Assembly: GCA_017397935.1 (NCBI GenBank)
Contig: JAFQHN010000002.1
Coordinates: 62,001-126,000, forward strand
Source of the DNA: Bacillota bacterium
GTDB taxonomy: Bacteria; Bacillota; Dehalobacteriia; UBA4068; UBA4997
Length of the DNA: 64,000 nt
Direction of reading: 5' to 3'
Shown here: in pieces, positions 17,675 through 26,904 of the stretch
Layout of the letters: the number at the start of each line of letters is the position of its first letter
Numbering within the stretch: the stretch's first letter is position 1
Notes under the pieces: model-generated
Told to the model about the DNA's origin: nothing
Seen by the model: only the letters and a program-made list of their open reading frames with translations
Databases searched by the model: none
Position numbers and translations under genes: made by a program

Positions 17675-19061
17675 GTTCATCCTTCTTTTTACGCATCATA
17701 ACGACACCGGATGCCAGCACCAGCACACCCAAGCCGCCCAGCACCGGTATAGGCCAGTTCAACTGGCCGGTATCGATAAGAGATGCAGTGTTGGTAACGG
17801 TAATCACATTGTTGGCTCTGCTGTAAACCGGAGTGTAGCCGTTGGGGATATCGACCTCAATAACCCGCCACTCACCATCGGCAGCGAGTTCATCCCAGGT
17901 ATAGGTCCAGCCGTCAGCGGCGGTCAGAGTAATGGTATCAACAGCAGCAGCGCCGTTGTAAAGCTGCAAAGTGACAATATCCGGGCGTTCCGGGTTGTTA
18001 TCATCATCCCAGGCTTTTATCACCGTCAGGTCGGCAGTAAATACCGGGGGTTCAGGTTTATCGGTACCGGGAGTATCGCCGCCCCCATCATCGTCATCAT
18101 TGTCATCATCCCCACCGCCGGGAGGATTATCCGCGGATTCCTCGATATTGGTAATTGTAATCACCTTGCCGGATGCCGAGGTGGTATATTCAGCCTGATA
18201 ACCATCAGGAATATTTTGTTCCAGAACGCTCCATCGGCAGTCATCATCAAGCCCCGTCCAGGTATATGTCCAGCTGTTGGCCTCGCCCAGAGTGATGGTT
18301 TCCTCAACTCTCTCGCCGGTTTTATCGGCACGGATCAAGGTCACGGTCACCGTTTCGGGGCGGCCCTCGCCATCATCATTCCAGACTTTGCTGACGGTCA
18401 GGCTGGTACTGTCACCTTCGCCGCCGCCACCACCGCCGCCTTTGTTCTGTTCTTCAATGACGAACACCCAGGCAACCTCGCCAACGCGATTGGCGTAATC
18501 ATTGCCAAGTTCAAGTGGCACCTGTAATTCAGCGGTCAGGGTGATACTGCTGCCTTTATCAACATTACCCAACAGGACGTTTTCGCTTTCAAAACCATCT
18601 TCCAGCGAGTTCGGGTGGCCGGTATAGATAATGTTTTCAGAGGTTTTCTCGGCACCCTTCCATACAGTCAAGTCGAGCTGCCCGAGGAAATCGTGCATAT
18701 ACGCCACCAGCTCGCTCCCGGTCTGGCGACGCTCATCAGCCGAAAGTGCGGCCAACACAGCGGGACTGAGGTCTGCATTATCATCGTGCAGCATAGCCCC
18801 CAGCCAAACCTTGATATAGTCAGAATCCTGGTTCTCGTTTTTGATGGTGATGGTTTGGGTGAGGGTATCGCCCGGCATCGCATTATGCAGGCCATTAAAA
18901 AGGTCGGTTGCGGAATAAGTACTGCCCGGCATGAAGGTAAAGCTGTTCTCATCACTGCCGGTGTATGTCAATGTGCTGTCCGCCGCGAAAGCCGTACTTG
19001 CCATACCGATGCAGAGGGCTACGGCCAGCAGGAGGGTAGTGAGTTTCTTAAAAAGCTTCAT
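17661..19061 (-). CDS. Cell-wall-anchored Cna-B protein with TasA-like N-terminal domain
   Basis: 466 residues. A Sec signal peptide is present (cleavage after A-F-A, about residue 26). An N-terminal domain (about 28-210) has F-M-P-G-S...M-P-G-D-T-L-T-Q, reminiscent of TasA/camelysin-like folds. A Gly run leads to Cna-B-type domain 1 (about 222-310, starting V-S-K-V-W-N-D-D-G). An acidic Pro/Asp/Gly linker and Cna-B domain 2 (about 345-430) follow. The sorting signal is L-I-D-T-G-Q-L-N-W-P, then a hydrophobic helix and R-K-K-K. The LPXTG Pro is replaced by Ile. TGATG stop-start coupling to the upstream gene fixes ATG 19061. It is the most likely sortase substrate in the operon. Confidence 0.85.
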   Translation of the reverse strand: MKLFKKLTTLLLAVALCIGMASTAFAADSTLTYTGSDENSFTFMPGSTYSATDLFNGLHNAMPGDTLTQTITIKNENQDSDYIKVWLGAMLHDDNADLSPAVLAALSADERRQTGSELVAYMHDFLGQLDLTVWKGAEKTSENIIYTGHPNSLEDGFESENVLLGNVDKGSSITLTAELQVPLELGNDYANRVGEVAWVFVIEEQNKGGGGGGGEGDSTSLTVSKVWNDDGEGRPETVTVTLIRADKTGERVEETITLGEANSWTYTWTGLDDDCRWSVLEQNIPDGYQAEYTTSASGKVITITNIEESADNPPGGGDDDNDDDDGGGDTPGTDKPEPPVFTADLTVIKAWDDDNNPERPDIVTLQLYNGAAAVDTITLTAADGWTYTWDELAADGEWRVIEVDIPNGYTPVYSRANNVITVTNTASLIDTGQLNWPIPVLGGLGVLVLASGVVMMRKKKDEHAAE

Positions 19062-19627
19062 CACGAATTACCTCCCGTTACAATCCCAGCCGCATTTGCG
19101 CCCCAAGCCTGCTCCACAGGTGTTTCGTCATTACTGTCAACGCCATCGGCCTGGATGCCCTGCGCCAGAATCTGCAAGTTCATCTTGTAGCCTGCATTGT
19201 AACCAGCGCTATCGGTCTTTACGGTGGCACTTGCAATCAAGTTCTCAGTACTGTCCCCCGCTGGAACAGGTGAGGTATAATACCAGAAGCCGTCATCAGC
19301 TTTTTTCCACTTATCACTACTTCCCCAGGTGATATTCAAATCATCCAAGCTGGCAGATACGCCCACGGGATTGCCTTCATCGTCCTCCCATGTGGGGATA
19401 ATGGCAACACGGATATAGGCATCCACATTACCGATGTTCTTAATACTTACGCTTTTCTTTGTAGTACCATCAAAGGATTCCTGCACAGTCACCTCGACAT
19501 TACCCGGCACAAAGGTATTTGTCACTGGGCCGGATTTCATTACCAGAAAGGCCAGCGTAGCACCGACACCCACCAACAGTATAATAGCCAGGGAGGCCAG
19601 CGTTATCAAAGATTTTTTAGTTTTCAC
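19061..19627 (-). CDS. TasA/camelysin-like SipW-dependent secreted protein (paralogue 5)
   Basis: 188 residues. The signal region has a hydrophobic core ending V-G-A-T-L-A-F-L, the SipW-type pattern. A beta-rich domain follows, starting V-T-N-T-F-V-P-G-N-V-E-V-T-V, with V-S-I-K-N-I-G-N-V-D-A-Y-I-R-V at about 59-73 and a late A-Q-G-I-Q-A-D-G-V motif. These are hallmarks of TasA/CalY family fibre proteins. It most resembles paralogue 4 (25292-25924) on the other side of the giant gene: both have F/Y-Y-Y...P-V and S-T-E-N-L. It is coupled by TGATG to the Cna-B gene. Confidence 0.8.
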   Translation of the reverse strand: MKTKKSLITLASLAIILLVGVGATLAFLVMKSGPVTNTFVPGNVEVTVQESFDGTTKKSVSIKNIGNVDAYIRVAIIPTWEDDEGNPVGVSASLDDLNITWGSSDKWKKADDGFWYYTSPVPAGDSTENLIASATVKTDSAGYNAGYKMNLQILAQGIQADGVDSNDETPVEQAWGANAAGIVTGGNS

Positions 19628-19644
19628 TTTGTCGGCCTACCTCC

Positions 19645-22600
19645 TTAGTTCTCGCTTACGGTTTTGATACTAAACCTGTTCGGCATGATAGCAGTACCAT
19701 CCAGCCACTTGAATTTATCACGCGTGTTAGTAAACGGCACCGTGTTGTTACCATTGGCATTCAAAGTAATATCTTGACTACTGTCGGAGGAAGTATACCG
19801 CCAGCTCCAATTTATATTCTCGGTGACGGTGTACGGTTTGCCGGCAGGCAATCCCTTAATGGTAACGCTCGCCGTCAATTTACTAACAAACTCACTTGCC
19901 GGGATAACTACCTGCATATTGACGCCTACGCCTGTTACAGTAAAGATGAAGTCCTGATCAATATCCGCCGGGCTGTTTACGCCTGTCACGGTTTTGGTGA
20001 TGGTAAGATCTACTTTCGCCAATTCATAGTAGAATGTGATGACGTTCAACTGTACTGTCTCACCTGTCTCAATTTTGATGGTACAGGTCTGAGTCTGATC
20101 ACCAACTACTGTATAGTTGGCAATATCAATGGCAGTTTCCGAGATCACCGCGCCATATTTGGCGGTACCGCTCTTGGGGTCCGCCAACACTTTACCAGTA
20201 CCATATTCCAGATAACGCACTTCATAAGGATAACTGTTTCGGGTATAGTACAGCTTCAATTCCAAACCGTTTGTGGTCAGCTTACCACTTGCTACGGTTC
20301 CGTCGACTGTGGAATCGTAGGTAAAGCCATCAATGTTCGTCAAATGTTCTGCTGTGATTGTATCGCCAATCTTACCGTGAGCCTGTGATTCTTTATACTC
20401 CGTCCAGGTTTTGTTACCATTAGAATCAAGTTCCAAATTCTCGATATAGTGAGTGATTTTGTAATATGCGTTCTCTGTATCTTTGGAATAAATAAAGATA
20501 ATCTTGTTATCCGCCCCATCAGTACCGTCAACAACCAGACGTTTTTGGTAAGCATCAGGCATATAGCCAGAAACAGGCACAAACCTTTCGGTAACAACGG
20601 CTTGGCGGTTATCATCAACTGTTTTAGTTTCGGCTAAGATATAGTAGGTTTGGCCATCCAATTCAACAGCACTTAAATTCTTGTCGTCCTGGCTTTCAGT
20701 CACATAATAAACAGTATATGGAACTTTCTCCGCCTTAACATACCAGAAAGTGCATTTATTTTTTTCATCATCGTTAGCGTCCAGCGTTATGGAATGGCTC
20801 TTGACCAAGGGGAAGTAACCCTCCTGATACCTGTCATACAGTTCCGTACCGCCTTTGGCATCAAAAGTCTTGGTGGTACCGGCCAGAGCGGAACCTGTAA
20901 TCGGTTCTGCGATGTCGATGTCGGTATCAGTATTCTGAAGCTTGAAGTATACAAAGTATTCCTTCAATACATCAGAACTCCACTTGCCATAAAACTGCAT
21001 ATCTTTCTTGATGGGCATATTGGCAAAGTCGAAGGCCTTTTCCACATTACCATCTTTATAAAACCAACCGACAAATTTATATTCACCATTGACAGGAATT
21101 GCCGGAACAGATTCCAGCTTTTGTCCATGGTAAACTTGCGTATCAGGATGAGTGCTGAGTTTTTCATTCGCAGCCAAGGCATCCAAATTAAGATAGAAGG
21201 AAACTGTATATGGCCCAGAAGGGACCCATTTGGCGTACAGCGTCAGCGTAGTATCTCCGTCGTTTGTTCCGGCAGGCATAGTGTGGGTAGCAAAGTCAAA
21301 TTTATCGCCGGTACATTCCGGGTTCAGATACCAGCCTTCAAATGTCACAGAACCGGGTTCGTACTGTGCCGGGGCATCAGATGCAGCCGGCGTCCAGTTG
21401 TAACTGCTCAATGGAGACTCATACGGGACATTTTCCGTCTTACGCAAGAGCGTAGTAGGATTATAAAACTCAATCGCATAATCATGACGGTCATAGTAGA
21501 ACTTTGCGCCATCGTAGCTACTGCCTGTGTTCGTACTCAAAGAATCATTAAAGGTATAGCCCTCAATATCTACAAACTCTTCCGCAGAAACAGTCAAGTT
21601 GCTGCCATACTTAACATTAACTGTATACAAGACCTCATAGTTTGCCGTATTACCAGCTTCCGTTCCGATTTTCTGAACCAAATATGTTGCCGTTTGCACA
21701 TTATTAGAATTTGTTGTTTTTGCATAATATGTACGATCCTCAGCCGGCATAACATCCATAAAGGAAGTCCACGGGCTACCACCATCACTATCCATAGACC
21801 AAAGGTATGTATTAGCCGAGGAAATTACTCCAAAGTCCTCTCGAATATCCGCACCCCATTTGTCCGTAATGGTGTCCAAGGTATTGCCATTGCGTCCAGT
21901 TTCCTTAAAGGTCATGGTGAAAGTGGTACGGTCATAGTAAACATTCACAACCGTAGAACCGTCTGCCGCAACGATCACGTTCTCAGAACGAACAAATGTC
22001 CACAAGCTGCTGTCCAAACCACTTCCGGTTCGGTTACAGGAGTTATTATGGGTATGCTCCTCTTTACCGCAGGAATAACAGGAGACTGTGTGCTCATGAT
22101 ACTCGCAAGTATAGCAATCCGCAGTATGGGTGTGGTCACATACATATTCAATTTCTGTATCATCACCGCCACTGCCCCAATCTCCGCTGGCTGCACAGTA
22201 CCACTTACCATCGAGATACAGGTAGTAATGTAGCGTCTCAGAACCAAACCATCCAGATGTTGTGTATGTATAAATGCCCTCGCGGGTGACTTCTCCAATT
22301 TGACTCGGTTTCGTGGTCTCAACAAGGCTATAATAACCGGCGCTATAACAACTCAATTCACACTCATGCGTACAATTACCAAGGCAATCCTCTGTATGCT
22401 CGGTATGCTCGGTTTGGCCGCAGGTAAATGAACAATCTACGCCGTGCGTGTGTTCCTCCTTACCACAAATCAAAAAAACCGTATCACCATCGGCATAGGT
22501 ATACTTTTCTCCGGGTTCCAAATAGAGTTCGCCGGTGGTCAGGTAGCTATATTCCTCGTCATTAGGATTTTCTCCCCAGAACACAACCTTTACCTTAGCG

Positions 22601-25272
22601 GTACCTTCCATCTGCCACAGTGCTGTATAGGTAGCATTTTCAGCAGGTACGGTTGCCGGAATATCAACCGCCGTGTCGTTTGTACCCACCCATCCGGTGA
22701 AGGTATAGCCCGCTTTGGTGGGGGTACCCACATCACCAATAGGCGCGCCGAAACGGTCATAAATAGGCTCCACGCCATAACCGCCGCCCAAATCAAAGTT
22801 AATCAGATAATAATTACGGTCATAGTAAATCTCCACCACCGTGGAACCGTCGGCCGCAATAGTCGGATGCTCATACAGCAGCGCATAAAAGCCTGGGTAG
22901 TCATTCGCCACTTCACCAACGGTGGATTTGGTCAATCCTTGCAACGTTTCGCGCTCATGCTCGGTATAGTTGTCATTATCCACATTTTGCTGATAATGAA
23001 TGACTGTATAGTATACCAAGGCAGGCTTATAGGTAACGGTGTAGGTTACATCCGCCTGAATATCGGTGATTGCCAGATCAATCTGTGTACTCGATGTTGT
23101 ATCGTTGTCAACATAAGGCTCATAACCCATAACACTGGGATGTGTAACAGTTGCCGTAAAATTGGAGCCGGCGGCCAGCGAAGCAGTATAAGGCGCAGCT
23201 ACGATTGTGCCATCCGCAAATACATAGTTGATAACAACAGAATACTGTCCCAAATCCGGAGTTTCCGAATCCGACGCCAACGCATAAGCTGCGGCTCTGT
23301 TTGCAGTCCGGGCAAATTTGAAGCGTTCTGCTGACATAGATTCGCCCGACTCAACTGTTACAGGAATAGGGCTGCTATACTCAACCGTAGCCCCGGAAGT
23401 AACCTTGCAGCGAATCGTAGCCGAACCGGTCGCTTCTATTATACTATTCACCATCGCAGGCGAGATGAGAATGCCCTGCCCGGTCTGATTCTGAATATCT
23501 GTCCAGAGGTTGTTTTTGGCGTCATAGCAAATCTGCCATTGATAAGAGGCGTTTGCCAAATCGCTAAACGCGCTAAAACTGGTTTTTTGGCCTTCATACA
23601 ACCGGATGCCGGTTTCAGCGGTGATCGCCTTTCCCGCTGCATCGACAATGGACACATCAGCACCCTCGGTAAGCTCGGGATTTTGGGGAATCACCGAGGT
23701 TGTGGGCGGCTTGGGAGTACTTTCCTGGGTATGCGTTTGTCCACAGTCAAACATTTCGCATACATCACAGTACAAATGAGCCACAGTACAATCATCTTTG
23801 CCGCAGATCGCACAATAATGCGGTTCAATCACATCTCCCGGCACATCCGGCACGACAGGCAGCTCATCAAACAACTCTAAACAAGCAGGATAATCTTCAT
23901 CAGTCTCTGTATAACACTGCAAAATCCACGGTGTCTCGGGCCAATCCCACTCGTCGGTTTCGGCAGGGGAAGGGAAAGAGCCGGAAATTAGTTCCACACA
24001 GTACCAAATCCCCGTTGTTCCCGGATCCCAATACCAGTCTGTGATACGCATGATGGTATTTTCACCAAATTCATCATAGTAAAACAACAAGCTATTTTCA
24101 TCATCATGGTTGTTTGCAATCTCCACACCATATTCTGCCATTTCAGGTATCAGCATGGCATATTTGTCTACATCAGCAGCACCATCATAAGCATATTCAC
24201 AGTCATCCGCATGAATCATGGTACCATTTTCTGCAACAACCTTCTCGCAGTAAGGGCACCCATCGTCACCAGCAGCAAGGTATTCGCCATCGGCCAGCAG
24301 CACATCCGAGAAATTGCCCATAACAAAAGTCAGTTTGCCGTCATTAACGGCATATTTGCCAAGGTTTTCCACCGTGCCGTCATGGCTGTGCAACACCGTC
24401 ACCATCTGGCCTTCTTTCAGGCCCAATGCGTTGACGTCAATGCTGACTATAATACTCTCGCCATCCTCCGGCTGCCAGGCAGAGCCATCTTCATTGGTGG
24501 GCGTGATGTCATAAGCGGCAATCAGATTATCAACAGCGGGAATACCGGCCGCCTCGGTGTCAATATCCTCAACATCCTTTACCGTGACGTTCAATGTCAC
24601 ATCCTCCGGGATAATGCCGGTGATAGCCACGGCAGTACCGTCGTCCGCTGTTTGCTCCACGGTAACAGGTTCGGTAGTTTCTTCAATAGTAGGGTCGATT
24701 ATACCATCGGGAGTTGCTGCACCGTCGGGGGTTGCTTCACCATCAGGGGTTGCTGCACCGTCGGGGGTTGCTTCACCATCAGGGGTTGCTTCGCCATCGG
24801 GGGTTGCTTCACCATCTGGGGTTGCTTCGCCGTCAGGGGTTGCTTCGCCGTCAGGGGTTGCTTCACCGTCGGGGGTTGCTTCACCATCGAGGGTTGCTTC
24901 GCCGTCAGGGGTTGCTTCGCCATCAGGAGTTGCTTCACCGTCGGGGGTTGCTTCGCCATCAGGGGTTGCTTCGCCGTCAGGAGTTGCTTCGCCATCGGGG
25001 GTTGCTTCACCGTTAGGAGTTGCTTCGCCGTCGGGGGTTGCTTCGCCGTCAGGAGTTGCTTCGCTATCGGGGGTTGCTTCACCGTTAGGAGTTGCTTCAC
25101 CATCGGGGGTTGCGGTATCATTAGTATCTGCGTCGCCGGTAGAGACAGCGATTGCAGCGCCTGCATCACCGCCGACAATTTCTTCATCAGCAAAAGCCCA
25201 GGTATTCATCGAGAAAATCATGGAAATGCACAGGATGATCGCCATGATTCTGCGGAATTTGAATTTTTTCAT
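19645..25272 (-). CDS. Giant secreted repeat adhesin (hexapeptide repeats, Cys/His-rich modules, InlB-type and MucBP-like repeats)
   Basis: 1875 residues. Sec signal peptide (cleavage near A-F-A-D, about 29). 23 ATPDGE-type hexapeptides (about 53-190) form a stalk or wall-crossing linker. A mixed beta region (about 195-350) is followed by Cys/His clusters (about 370 and 477-520), Ig-like segments, and a Listeria-Bacteroides (InlB B-type) repeat (about 822-887). A second, large Cys/His-rich block (about 934-1084) has repeated C-G-K-E-E-H-T-H and H-T-x-x-C-Y motifs. Two further InlB-like repeats (about 1262-1430), MucBP-like repeats (about 1600-1750) and a Cna-like T-I-T-K-T-V domain (about 1752-1860) complete it. 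No LPXTG or C-terminal helix is seen, so retention would need another mechanism. The function is inferred to be adhesion. Confidence 0.82.
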   Translation of the reverse strand: MKKFKFRRIMAIILCISMIFSMNTWAFADEEIVGGDAGAAIAVSTGDADTNDTATPDGEATPNGEATPDSEATPDGEATPDGEATPNGEATPDGEATPDGEATPDGEATPDGEATPDGEATPDGEATLDGEATPDGEATPDGEATPDGEATPDGEATPDGEATPDGEATPDGAATPDGEATPDGAATPDGIIDPTIEETTEPVTVEQTADDGTAVAITGIIPEDVTLNVTVKDVEDIDTEAAGIPAVDNLIAAYDITPTNEDGSAWQPEDGESIIVSIDVNALGLKEGQMVTVLHSHDGTVENLGKYAVNDGKLTFVMGNFSDVLLADGEYLAAGDDGCPYCEKVVAENGTMIHADDCEYAYDGAADVDKYAMLIPEMAEYGVEIANNHDDENSLLFYYDEFGENTIMRITDWYWDPGTTGIWYCVELISGSFPSPAETDEWDWPETPWILQCYTETDEDYPACLELFDELPVVPDVPGDVIEPHYCAICGKDDCTVAHLYCDVCEMFDCGQTHTQESTPKPPTTSVIPQNPELTEGADVSIVDAAGKAITAETGIRLYEGQKTSFSAFSDLANASYQWQICYDAKNNLWTDIQNQTGQGILISPAMVNSIIEATGSATIRCKVTSGATVEYSSPIPVTVESGESMSAERFKFARTANRAAAYALASDSETPDLGQYSVVINYVFADGTIVAAPYTASLAAGSNFTATVTHPSVMGYEPYVDNDTTSSTQIDLAITDIQADVTYTVTYKPALVYYTVIHYQQNVDNDNYTEHERETLQGLTKSTVGEVANDYPGFYALLYEHPTIAADGSTVVEIYYDRNYYLINFDLGGGYGVEPIYDRFGAPIGDVGTPTKAGYTFTGWVGTNDTAVDIPATVPAENATYTALWQMEGTAKVKVVFWGENPNDEEYSYLTTGELYLEPGEKYTYADGDTVFLICGKEEHTHGVDCSFTCGQTEHTEHTEDCLGNCTHECELSCYSAGYYSLVETTKPSQIGEVTREGIYTYTTSGWFGSETLHYYLYLDGKWYCAASGDWGSGGDDTEIEYVCDHTHTADCYTCEYHEHTVSCYSCGKEEHTHNNSCNRTGSGLDSSLWTFVRSENVIVAADGSTVVNVYYDRTTFTMTFKETGRNGNTLDTITDKWGADIREDFGVISSANTYLWSMDSDGGSPWTSFMDVMPAEDRTYYAKTTNSNNVQTATYLVQKIGTEAGNTANYEVLYTVNVKYGSNLTVSAEEFVDIEGYTFNDSLSTNTGSSYDGAKFYYDRHDYAIEFYNPTTLLRKTENVPYESPLSSYNWTPAASDAPAQYEPGSVTFEGWYLNPECTGDKFDFATHTMPAGTNDGDTTLTLYAKWVPSGPYTVSFYLNLDALAANEKLSTHPDTQVYHGQKLESVPAIPVNGEYKFVGWFYKDGNVEKAFDFANMPIKKDMQFYGKWSSDVLKEYFVYFKLQNTDTDIDIAEPITGSALAGTTKTFDAKGGTELYDRYQEGYFPLVKSHSITLDANDDEKNKCTFWYVKAEKVPYTVYYVTESQDDKNLSAVELDGQTYYILAETKTVDDNRQAVVTERFVPVSGYMPDAYQKRLVVDGTDGADNKIIFIYSKDTENAYYKITHYIENLELDSNGNKTWTEYKESQAHGKIGDTITAEHLTNIDGFTYDSTVDGTVASGKLTTNGLELKLYYTRNSYPYEVRYLEYGTGKVLADPKSGTAKYGAVISETAIDIANYTVVGDQTQTCTIKIETGETVQLNVITFYYELAKVDLTITKTVTGVNSPADIDQDFIFTVTGVGVNMQVVIPASEFVSKLTASVTIKGLPAGKPYTVTENINWSWRYTSSDSSQDITLNANGNNTVPFTNTRDKFKWLDGTAIMPNRFSIKTVSEN
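24703..25113. repeat. 18-bp tandem repeat array (about 23 copies) coding ATPDGE
   Basis: The GTTGC core recurs every 18 bp from 24713 to 25109, giving 23 units with third-position variation (TCACCATCGGGG/TCGCCGTCAGGG types). The variants are ATPNGE, ATPDSE, ATLDGE and ATPDGA. The length of 18 keeps the frame, so copy-number change alters stalk length without a frameshift. Confidence 0.95.
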
Positions 25273-25291
25273 CTACCAGGCATCTCCTTTC

Positions 25292-25924
25292 TTATTCGTT
25301 GGGCCACCCCTGAACGCCGGTCACATCGCCGCCCTCGGGTATAGCATTATTGGCAGCCTGAACGGCCTGGGCAGTCACGTCAATATAAACGGTGCAGTTT
25401 TGGTATTCATTGCCCATTTCTTTGGCGAAAATCACTTCTTCAAAGAGGTTCTCTGTGCTGCTGTTGGCCGCCACAGGGGTCTTATAATAGTAGTAACCGT
25501 CCCCGCCCCGCAGCCATTTATCGCCATCGACCGAGTAGCTTACAACATCAACATCGCGCCCATCAACGGTGATGGTCAGCGGCAGGCACTTTATCGTCGG
25601 ATTGGTGATGGGATCGCCGGACTCGCTGATAGCAATATCGACACCCACGCGAATCCACGCATCCGCCTGCCCGTTGTTGCGAACAGAAACGATTTTCGAC
25701 GCAGAGGTGCCGGGCATAATGCCGTTAAGGCCTTGCTTCGGCCAGATAATATCGGCGCCATTATCGTTTTTGGTGTTTTCTATCAATTCAATGCTGACGC
25801 CGCCGGTGGTAATGACATTGTGGGCGGTGACGCTATCATTGAAATATGCCAATGTCCCGGAGACCGCGGCGGTAAGCGAAAGCACGGCGGCAACCAGGAT
25901 TAAAATTTTCTTTTTCACGCTCAT
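25292..25924 (-). CDS. TasA/camelysin-like SipW-dependent protein (paralogue 4)
   Basis: 210 residues. The signal ends in S-G-T-L-A-Y-F-N-D-S, the typical SipW substrate form. The mature part has I-T-T-G-G-V-S-I-E-L-I-E, then M-P-G-T-S-A-S-K-I-V-S-V-R-N-N-G-Q-A-D-A-W-I-R-V, Y-Y-Y-Y-K-T-P-V and V-T-A-Q-A-V-Q-A-A-N-N. The start at 25924 is chosen because GGAGCA precedes it and M-S-V-K-K-K begins a normal signal peptide. An upstream in-frame Met would add 14 unlikely residues. It ends 20 bases before the giant adhesin gene. Confidence 0.85.
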   Translation of the reverse strand: MSVKKKILILVAAVLSLTAAVSGTLAYFNDSVTAHNVITTGGVSIELIENTKNDNGADIIWPKQGLNGIMPGTSASKIVSVRNNGQADAWIRVGVDIAISESGDPITNPTIKCLPLTITVDGRDVDVVSYSVDGDKWLRGGDGYYYYKTPVAANSSTENLFEEVIFAKEMGNEYQNCTVYIDVTAQAVQAANNAIPEGGDVTGVQGWPNE

Positions 25925-25961
25925 TGCTCCATTCGACAGGAGTACTATGGCCTGATACCAA

Positions 25962-26032
25962 GCCACATGAAAGTACCCGAGCCAAGCCGGATACCCTCAT
26001 GTGGCCCGCCCCCAGAGAAGGAAGGAGGGGGC
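25962..26032 (-). other. Two stem-loops between TasA-like genes 3 and 4
   Basis: GCCACATGA (25962-25970) pairs with TCATGTGGC (25997-26005), nine perfect base pairs. GCCCCC (26008-26013) pairs with GGGGGC (26027-26032). No T-run follows either stem in the direction of transcription, so they look like mRNA-processing or stability elements rather than a terminator. Confidence 0.65.
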
Positions 26033-26054
26033 AGACCAGATATGTAGTTATATC

Positions 26055-26843
26055 TTATTTACCAACCATGCTTTGTCTGTCAACAAAATCGTTATCTTTA
26101 CCTGTTGCAGTAAAATCAACAGCATAGCTACCGGGCGCACCAAAACCAGCGTCCAAAGCACTATGAGCATTATCGAAACCGTCAGCCTGAACAGCCTCAG
26201 CTACAACATAGACTTTAGCCCAAGCGCCTTCGCCATAAGCTGTATTCCAAGCAGCGATTTCATCCTGAGTAACTTCAGAATCCATATATACCTTGTGAAT
26301 TGCATCGGGAGTAATCTGCCCAGGATTCAAGGCTGTTTCATAGGTTACAACGAAAACTTTGTAAGGAATTCCGTTAATGTCAGTAGTGTACCGGTTCCAA
26401 TTGTCATTATCCATACCATAGTAATTGGCTCCTTCTGCAACCTTAGACCACGACCATGCACCGTCAACGGTAGTGCTATCATCACAAACCAGACGAATTG
26501 CGTTAATTTTTGTTCCATCACGCAGACCAAAATCAGGGATAGCAATATGAACACGGGTGAACACAGCCTCGTTGGTGGAAGTGTTAGTAACATAAACTTC
26601 TTTCTCGATAGTGTTCTTCATTTCACTTACGATAGTACCGTTGACATTCGTTTCCGTACCAACAGCAGGAATCAAGTTCAGGCTTTCACTATTGAAATCC
26701 TCAAACAAGTCAATCTTTACATTACCCAAAGTAAAGGTATTAGTCTGAGCATCAGTATCGGTGAAGTATGCCAAAGTGCCGCCAATGGCAGCAGTAGCCA
26801 GCAGACCGATAGCCAAAGTTAGAGACAAAAACTTCTTTTTCAT
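26055..26843 (-). CDS. TasA/camelysin-like SipW-dependent protein (paralogue 3)
   Basis: 262 residues. M-K-K-K-F-L-S-L starts a signal ending G-G-T-L-A-Y-F-T-D-T. The mature part begins Q-T-N-T-F-T-L-G-N-V-K-I-D-L-F-E-D-F and later shows E-V-Y-V-T-N-T-S-T-N-E-A-V-F-T-R-V-H-I-A and V-A-E-A-V-Q-A-D-G-F. It is the longest of the five, with an inserted segment (about 100-190). AAAGGTTGTG precedes ATG 26843. An in-frame Met six codons upstream is less likely because it would place the ribosome site inside the coding region. It is probably a structural subunit of an extracellular fibre. Confidence 0.85.
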   Translation of the reverse strand: MKKKFLSLTLAIGLLATAAIGGTLAYFTDTDAQTNTFTLGNVKIDLFEDFNSESLNLIPAVGTETNVNGTIVSEMKNTIEKEVYVTNTSTNEAVFTRVHIAIPDFGLRDGTKINAIRLVCDDSTTVDGAWSWSKVAEGANYYGMDNDNWNRYTTDINGIPYKVFVVTYETALNPGQITPDAIHKVYMDSEVTQDEIAAWNTAYGEGAWAKVYVVAEAVQADGFDNAHSALDAGFGAPGSYAVDFTATGKDNDFVDRQSMVGK

Positions 26844-26904
26844 TTTTTCACAACCTTTCATTTTAATTTTTTGTTTTTATGTTAGCAAAATATTTTTAGC
26901 GGGG

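Noticed and set aside
17099-17680. Sortase start at the in-frame ATG at 17680
   Set aside because: AGAAGG touches that codon with no spacer. The ATG six bases later has normal spacing.
24703-25113. CRISPR-like array
   Set aside because: The units are 18 bp and contiguous, with no unique spacers, and they code for a hexapeptide repeat.
24106-25903. Long open frames on the plus strand and a second minus frame across the 18-bp repeat array
   Set aside because: An 18-bp repeat without stop codons keeps all frames open. The predicted proteins are low-complexity echoes (V-A-S-P-S-G type), and none has a ribosome site.
25967-26054. c-di-GMP (GEMM) riboswitch in the TasA-like 3-4 gap
   Set aside because: The conserved GEMM core and tetraloop receptor are absent. 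Only two simple stems are seen.
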